From contig DATHET010000226.1 in assembly GCA_035490315.1 (NCBI GenBank), positions 1 through 11,989 on the forward strand: a stretch of DNA of 11,989 nt. Direction: 5' to 3'. The DNA is from JADJQU01 sp035490315. Lineage in GTDB: Bacteria > Planctomycetota > UBA1135 > GCA-002686595. Shown piece after piece: positions 7,275 to 11,989 of this stretch (position 1 is its first letter; every line of letters begins with the position of its first letter). Made by a program: the position numbers and the translations under genes. The notes below the pieces were generated by a model. That model searched no databases and had not been told where the DNA came from. It was given only the letters and a program-made list of their open reading frames with translations.

Positions 7275-10200
7275 ATGCAGCACGAGCTCCACGAACCGAA
7301 CCGACCGGAGACCGGCTTCTTCGCCGGCCTGGTGCGCCATCCGGTGACGCTGTTCGTGCTGTTCATCACTTTGATGGTGATCGGCGTGATCGCCTACGTG
7401 CGCATTCCGCTGCAGATGATGCCCGACGGAATCGTCGAGCCCGGGTTGCAGGTCTACGCGATCCACCCCGGCTCGAGCGCCGAGGAAAACGAAGAGCAGG
7501 TGGCGCGCATCCTCGAGGAGGAGCTGCGCACCATCGCCGGGATCGGCCACATCTCCTCGAACTCGTCCGACGACCAGGTCGGCATCTCGGTGCAGTTCGA
7601 CGCGGACACGGACATGGACCTGGCCAAGGCGGAAGTCCGCGACCGCATCGAGCGCGCGCGGCCGAAGCTGCCGAAGACCGTGCGCGAGATCGGCATCTGG
7701 TCGTGGTCGAACGCGGACATGCCGGTCATGTTCTTCGCGATCCTGCACCCGGGGGATTCCGCGCGCACCGATTTCCTGATCGACACGGTGATCAAGCGCC
7801 GCCTCGAGGCCGTCGACGGGATCGGCCGGTTGGAATTGTGGGGCGTGCTCGACGACTCGGTGCGCATCGAGCTCGACGAGGACCGCGTGCGCGCCGCCGG
7901 GCTCGACCTCGGTGCGCTGATCGCGCGCCTGTCGGCGGACAACTTCGCCATGCCGATGGGCGAGGTCACCGACGGCGGACGCCGCGTGCTGCTGCGCAGC
8001 GACATGCGCTTCACGACCAAGCAGCAGATCGAGGCCTATCCGATCGAGAGAGGGCTCGTGCTCTCCGACATCGGCCGGGTCATCGACGCGAAGAGCGTGC
8101 GCAACCGCCTGTTCCGCATGGACCAGACCTACGCCTACTTCGGCGAGGTCCAGAAGGAAGCTCAGGCCAACGTCGTCGAGGTTTGCCATCGCGTCAAGGC
8201 GGTGCTCGACGAGCTGCAGGCCGATCCACGGCTCAAGGGCGAGTTCAAGTTCCTGGTGTTCTTCAACCAGGGCGAGTTCATCGAGGGCTCGGTCGCGCAG
8301 CTCGCGGACTCGGCCTACACCGGCGGTCTGCTCTCGATCCTGATCCTGTTCCTGTTCCTGCCGCGCGTGCGCTTGACGCTGTGCATGGCGATGGCGATTC
8401 CGGTCTCGGTCTTGATCGCGATCGCCTGGGTGTTCTTCACCGGCGGAACGTTCAACGTGCTCACCATGGCGGGCATCACCCTGGCGATGGGCATGCTGGT
8501 CGACAACGCCGTGGTGGTGGTCGAGAACATCACACGGCTGCGCGACACTGGCCTGGGGCCCATGGAGGCGGCGGCGCGCGGCACCCGCGAAGTCGCGCTG
8601 GCAGTGTTCCTCTCGACCATGACCACGGTCGTGGTGTTCCTGCCGATGATCTTCATGGGCGAGAACCCCACGCTGCGCATCATGTTCGGCGCGCTGGGGC
8701 TTCCGCTGTGCGTCTCGCTGGTCGCAAGCCTCCTGGCGGCGCTGATCTTCCTGCCGGTGATCACCGCGCGCGTGATCGGACCGCGCCACGCCCTGACCGA
8801 GAAGATCGCGGGCTGGATCGCGCCGATCGCGGGCCTTCCCGCTCTCGGATTCAATTACCTGCTCGCCGGCCTGCGCATCGTCTTCTTCGGCATCGTGGCG
8901 CTGCTGCACGCGATCAACCAGGTGCTGCTCTTCGTCCTAGTTCGGCTGTGGCTGCGCTGGGTGCTCGCGGTCGGCGTGGTCGTCCTGGTCCTGTGGCGAG
9001 GGGCCTCGATCCTGCAAGGCGCGGATCTCGCCGAGCAGGTCACGAAACTCACCGGCAGCCCGCCGGGCGGCGGGCTCTGGACACTGCTGTCCTCGCCCAA
9101 GCTCATTGCGGCGGCGGCCCTGGTCGCCCTGGCCGTGCTCGTGATCGGTATGGGCCGCTGGGCCGCGCGGCCCCATGCAATCCCCGCCCGACCTGCGCAT
9201 TGGCGGCCGGCGTTCCGCGGCCTGGTCGACGGCGGCATCGCGCTCAACCACTCGCTGCTCGAGTGGACTCTCGCCAATCGTTTCTGGGCGAGCCTGGTGT
9301 CGATGCTCGTGCTCGCTTCGGTGATCGTGCCACAGACGAACATGAAGATGGCGGCCTTCGGCGAGGACGAGAACACCGAGCGCGTGCGCGTCGAGGTCGA
9401 CCTGGAGAACAATTTCACGCTCGAGCAGGCCGAGCACGAGATGGGCCACTACGAGCAGTACTTCGCCGCGCACAAAAAGCAGTACGGCTTCGAGCACATG
9501 GCCTGCCGCTTCGACAAGGACGGCGGCCGCATCGACGCCTACTGGGAAGGCCGGCGCACGCGCGAGGATCGCGACCTGGTGCTCAAGGATCTGCGCCTGA
9601 ACCTGCATTCGCGCCCGGGCCACACCATGCGCATCGGCGGCGACGACAGCGCCGACGCGCGCAACCGCAACATGGTCACCTTCCGCCTGGTCGGTCCGGA
9701 ATCGGAAGAGCTCTCGCGCCTGGGCCAGGAAGCGGTGCATCTGCTCGAAGCCGTTCCGGGCTTGACCGACGTCAAGTCGCCGCTCGCCGACGCTCCCGAG
9801 CAGGTGCGCGTGGTCTTCGACTCCGACCTGGCGCACTTGATGGGAGTCACTCCGCAGAACGCGCTGCAGAACGTCGCCTGGGCCCTGCGCGGATGGGAAC
9901 TGCCGCGCTTCCAGGAGCCGGGCCGCGAAGTGCCGCTGATCATCGAGTACGACGAGGAGCAGGCCGCGGGGCTCTCGACCCTGCGCGATCTGGAGATCCG
10001 CGGCGGCAAGAGCGCCGTGCCCCTCTCGACCTTCTCGAGCATCGAGTACGCGCGCGCCAGCCGCTCGATCCAGCGCTTCGACGGCAAGACTTCGTTCGAG
10101 ATCACGGCGCGCGTCGACGATCCGATGCGCCAGCGCGAGCTCTCCGACCTGGGCCTCGCGACTCTGGCCGGCATGGACTTCCCGCGCGGCTATTCCGTCG

Positions 10201-10817
10201 GCGAGGACGACCTGGTCAGCGCGCGCCAGGACTCGGAGATGAAGGAGATCTACGCCGCGCTGATGCTGTCGGTCGTGCTCGTCTTTCTCTTGATGGGCGT
10301 GCTGTTCGAATCCTTCCTGCTGCCGATCTCGGTGCTGTTCACGATCCCCTTCGCGATCGTCGGCGCCCTGTGGACCATGTACGTCACGCACACCGCGATG
10401 GACTCCGTCGGCTGGATCGGCGTGATCATCCTGGTCGGCGTGGTCGTCAACAACGGGATCGTGCTGATCGATCGCATCCACCAGCTGCGCAAGGAAGGCA
10501 TGGAGCGCACCGCCGCGATCCTCGAGGGCAGCGCGAACCGCGTGCGCCCGGTCTTGATCACGGCGCTGACGACGGTCGTGGGCTTGCTGCCGATGGCCTT
10601 GACCGAGCCGCCGGGTGAAGGCATCGACTACCGCGCCCTCGCGACCTGCGTCGCCGGCGGCATGAGCATCTCGACGATCTTCACCTTGTGGGTCGTGCCC
10701 CTGGCCTACTCCCTGCTCGACGATCTGCGCATCGCCTTCGCCGCGCGGGTCGTGCATTGGCGTGCGCGTCGCGGTTCCGCCGCACCGGCCGAGGATTCGG
10801 CCGCCGCGACGATCTAG
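7275..10817 (+). CDS. RND efflux permease (second of the pair) with large TM6-TM7 insert
   Basis: This second inner-membrane RND exporter (1180 residues) is clearly diverged from its upstream partner. TM1 is at 24-42 (LFVLFITLMVIGVIAYV) and the porter entry is IPLQMMPDG (44-52). The first periplasmic domain runs to about 345 and TM2-TM6 fill 347-502. TM4 has GMLVDNAVVVVENI, giving D410 and N411. TM7 is at 671-687, the second periplasmic domain runs to about 988, and TM8-TM12 follow to about 1155. TM10 reads GVVVNNGIVLIDRI (N1059, N1060). Residues 503-668 are an insert with several hydrophobic stretches, most of the length excess over a standard pump. The cytosolic tail is short, Arg-rich, then Ala-rich. 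The ATG lies two bases after the preceding stop, with no clear Shine-Dalgarno, so translation is probably coupled. The frame is open far upstream to 5238, but TM1 and operon spacing place the start at 7275. The two permeases may assemble as a mixed trimer, as MdtB and MdtC do; this is inference. Confidence 0.93.
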   Translation: MQHELHEPNRPETGFFAGLVRHPVTLFVLFITLMVIGVIAYVRIPLQMMPDGIVEPGLQVYAIHPGSSAEENEEQVARILEEELRTIAGIGHISSNSSDDQVGISVQFDADTDMDLAKAEVRDRIERARPKLPKTVREIGIWSWSNADMPVMFFAILHPGDSARTDFLIDTVIKRRLEAVDGIGRLELWGVLDDSVRIELDEDRVRAAGLDLGALIARLSADNFAMPMGEVTDGGRRVLLRSDMRFTTKQQIEAYPIERGLVLSDIGRVIDAKSVRNRLFRMDQTYAYFGEVQKEAQANVVEVCHRVKAVLDELQADPRLKGEFKFLVFFNQGEFIEGSVAQLADSAYTGGLLSILILFLFLPRVRLTLCMAMAIPVSVLIAIAWVFFTGGTFNVLTMAGITLAMGMLVDNAVVVVENITRLRDTGLGPMEAAARGTREVALAVFLSTMTTVVVFLPMIFMGENPTLRIMFGALGLPLCVSLVASLLAALIFLPVITARVIGPRHALTEKIAGWIAPIAGLPALGFNYLLAGLRIVFFGIVALLHAINQVLLFVLVRLWLRWVLAVGVVVLVLWRGASILQGADLAEQVTKLTGSPPGGGLWTLLSSPKLIAAAALVALAVLVIGMGRWAARPHAIPARPAHWRPAFRGLVDGGIALNHSLLEWTLANRFWASLVSMLVLASVIVPQTNMKMAAFGEDENTERVRVEVDLENNFTLEQAEHEMGHYEQYFAAHKKQYGFEHMACRFDKDGGRIDAYWEGRRTREDRDLVLKDLRLNLHSRPGHTMRIGGDDSADARNRNMVTFRLVGPESEELSRLGQEAVHLLEAVPGLTDVKSPLADAPEQVRVVFDSDLAHLMGVTPQNALQNVAWALRGWELPRFQEPGREVPLIIEYDEEQAAGLSTLRDLEIRGGKSAVPLSTFSSIEYARASRSIQRFDGKTSFEITARVDDPMRQRELSDLGLATLAGMDFPRGYSVGEDDLVSARQDSEMKEIYAALMLSVVLVFLLMGVLFESFLLPISVLFTIPFAIVGALWTMYVTHTAMDSVGWIGVIILVGVVVNNGIVLIDRIHQLRKEGMERTAAILEGSANRVRPVLITALTTVVGLLPMALTEPPGEGIDYRALATCVAGGMSISTIFTLWVVPLAYSLLDDLRIAFAARVVHWRARRGSAAPAEDSAAATI

Positions 10818-10822
10818 CCACC

Positions 10823-10845
10823 CGCTCCACAGACTCGCTGGAGCG
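10823..10845 (+). terminator. Hairpin just after the efflux operon, possible terminator without U-tract
   Basis: CGCTCCA (10823-10829) pairs with TGGAGCG (10839-10845) around a nine-base loop, beginning five bases after the stop of the second permease. The position fits a terminator or 3'-end stabiliser, but no T-run follows. It is therefore not a canonical Rho-independent terminator. Confidence 0.3.
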
Positions 10846-10894
10846 CTCAGGCACCACGCGCCGCGCAGTCGAGCCGATGCAGTCGCGCGAAGAA

Positions 10895-10918
10895 CCGCGC
10901 GGCGAGGAAGCCGCGCGG
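10895..10918. repeat. Duplicated self-complementary CCGCGCGG, potential hairpin
   Basis: CCGCGCGG occurs at 10895-10902 and again at 10911-10918 with eight bases between. Because the octamer is its own reverse complement, the two copies are both a direct and an inverted repeat and could form an eight-pair stem on either strand. It lies in the convergent gap, with no T-run on either side. In DNA this GC-rich it could be chance. Confidence 0.35.
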
Positions 10919-10924
10919 AATCCT

Positions 10925-10950
10925 TTGCGCCGATCCGTCGCGCGGCGCAA
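10925..10950 (-). terminator. Hairpin just after the minus-strand secreted-protein gene, possible terminator
   Basis: TTGCGCCG (10925-10932) is the exact reverse complement of CGGCGCAA (10943-10950), with a ten-base loop. On the minus strand it begins 17 bases past the TGA at 10967. No U-tract follows (the minus strand continues AGGATTCC), so it is a weak or factor-dependent terminator candidate. Confidence 0.35.
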
Positions 10951-10966
10951 GCGCGCGACCGGACCC

Positions 10967-11989
10967 TCAGGGCAGGAAGTTGATCCGCACCGCGTTGGTG
11001 AGGTTCATGCCGCTCGAGCAGGGACCGAAGGGATCGCGGTACCAGCCCTGGAAGCCGAAACTGGATCCAGCGGTCACATGACCGAGGGGCGGGAAGTGCG
11101 TATTGGCGTATCCCGCGATGCCCGGGCCGAACGTCATCGAGCCCGTCGGCCCTGAATTCATTCCGAAGTAGCGGTACACCGGACTGCGCAGACAGAGCAG
11201 ACCGTCGCCGAGCAGCACCGGCGTGTCCACGTTGGGCGACATGACCAGGATCCCCGGCTTGTTCAACGGGAGCTGCGTCAAGCGCAGCTTCATGTCGTCA
11301 GCGGCGACGCTGGTCGAGTTGAGCGCGGACAATCTCGCGCCCACTCCGGTGGAATTGCGGCAGCCCGCGGGGACTCCTGGATAGATCTCGCCATTGCCGC
11401 AGGGCGCGTAGTCGGCGAGACAGAAGCAGTACTCCATCTTGTCGTTCTCGCACTCGTCGGGAATGCCGTTGTTGTTGGCATCCATCGAGGAGCCGACCGC
11501 GATGTCGACCGAGTCCTCGACGCCGTTGTGGTTGCAGTCGTAGATCGGGCGCTTGCACAAATCGAGCGCGTCGAGATCGTCGCCCGCGTCGACTCCCATG
11601 CCGGAGCGCACGGTCGCCAGGCCGAGGTTCTCCGCCGCGATCCAGATGCCGGGCAAGGTGCTGCCGGGACGCGGCGGCACGAGGATGTCGCCGGGCTCGA
11701 TCGGACGCCCGAAGTTGCTGTCCAGCTGGCCGATCACGGCCGATCCGCGGCGCACCGAGAACATCAGCATGTCCGTCGGAGTCGACTCGAGCAGCCAGTC
11801 GTAGTTGGCCACGCTCGGTTGAAAGATCCCGTCTCCGTTCTCGACCAGGATCAAGGCATCGAGGTCGTCGGTTCCGATCCCCTGCACATCCAGGCCGAGC
11901 TGTGTCGCGGTCGCGAACCTGACCGGCAAGGCACCTGGCGAGGGCGTGCGCAGCACGTCGCCGGGGCGGAACAACGACCCGTTCAATGC
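10967..11989 (-). CDS. Secreted repeat protein with calcium-loop motifs and planctomycete-type C-terminal domain (partial, N-terminus beyond window)
   Basis: The frame is open to the window edge, so the true start and any signal peptide lie outside. Residues are numbered from the first possible start codon, a TTG at 11986. Two related segments carry PGDxL, then LGL, then DDLDAL: 8-44 and 98-141. FSVRRGS at 76-82 seems to begin the second unit. Residues 150-180 hold two DxNxNGxxD loops (DCNHNGVEDSVD and DANNNGIPDECE), resembling dockerin or thrombospondin type 3 calcium sites. From 187 to the end is a Cys-containing domain: YCFC, APCGNG, C209, LLGDGLLC (258-265), FQGWYRDPFGPC and NLTNAVRINF. 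I recall this as a common C-terminal domain of exported Planctomycetota proteins. No catalytic motif is visible, so a surface, adhesive or matrix role is only a guess. The gene converges on the efflux operon and is probably unrelated to it. Confidence 0.85.
   Translation of the reverse strand, partial: ALNGSLFRPGDVLRTPSPGALPVRFATATQLGLDVQGIGTDDLDALILVENGDGIFQPSVANYDWLLESTPTDMLMFSVRRGSAVIGQLDSNFGRPIEPGDILVPPRPGSTLPGIWIAAENLGLATVRSGMGVDAGDDLDALDLCKRPIYDCNHNGVEDSVDIAVGSSMDANNNGIPDECENDKMEYCFCLADYAPCGNGEIYPGVPAGCRNSTGVGARLSALNSTSVAADDMKLRLTQLPLNKPGILVMSPNVDTPVLLGDGLLCLRSPVYRYFGMNSGPTGSMTFGPGIAGYANTHFPPLGHVTAGSSFGFQGWYRDPFGPCSSGMNLTNAVRINFLP

Noticed and set aside
7242..8909. 555-residue minus-strand open frame opposite the second permease
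   Set aside because: Same reverse-frame composition (His, Asp, Arg, Gln). The plus-strand RND protein explains the region fully.
2281..10817. Heavy-metal (CzcA/CusA-type) rather than HAE1-type efflux system
   Set aside because: I saw no Met- or His-rich metal sites in the adaptor and no CusA-like TM4 pattern. The DLLPEISYPTV entry and VDNSIVVLE motif fit HAE1-like pumps better, though the substrate remains unknown.

Overview
The window is GC-rich bacterial DNA, about two-thirds G+C by eye, with strong third-position bias that opens long spurious frames on both strands. The best taxonomic clue is the right-hand gene. It encodes a secreted-type protein with paired DxNxNG calcium-loop motifs and a C-terminal domain of a kind I associate with Planctomycetota (Cys-rich start, GDGL motif, then WYRDP and NLTNA near the end). 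A planctomycete is therefore the most likely source; this is an inference from one protein family.

Layout. (1) Positions 1-946, minus strand: the first 315 residues of apolipoprotein N-acyltransferase (lnt), cut by the window edge. (2) Positions 943-2157, minus strand: a complete moeA for molybdenum insertion into molybdopterin. It overlaps lnt by four bases (ATGA), so the two are probably co-transcribed and translationally coupled. (3) Positions 2158-2280: a short divergent intergenic region, presumably holding promoters for both directions. (4) Positions 2281-10817, plus strand: a tight three-gene operon for one RND efflux system. It comprises a lipoprotein periplasmic adaptor and two different RND permeases, with gaps of 9 and 2 bases. 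No outer-membrane channel gene lies in the window. (5) Positions 10818-10966: a convergent intergenic gap with several GC-rich hairpins but no U-tracts. (6) Positions 10967-11989, minus strand: the C-terminal part of the secreted repeat protein.

How the genes work together. The adaptor and the two permeases should form a proton-driven export complex across the envelope, similar in gene layout to systems such as MdtABC where two permeases share one adaptor. The adaptor has a classical lipobox ending in Cys20, so it would be a substrate of the lipoprotein pathway that Lnt completes; that link is functional, not regulatory. The substrate of the pump cannot be read from sequence.

Nothing here looks like a wholly new system. 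The most unusual features are the extra hydrophobic segments inserted between TM6 and TM7 of both permeases (about 165 residues in the second). Next are the Pro/Glu-rich tail on the adaptor, a WGET variant at the Lnt catalytic glutamate, and the repeat architecture of the secreted protein. No CRISPR array, tRNA, rRNA or insertion sequence was seen.
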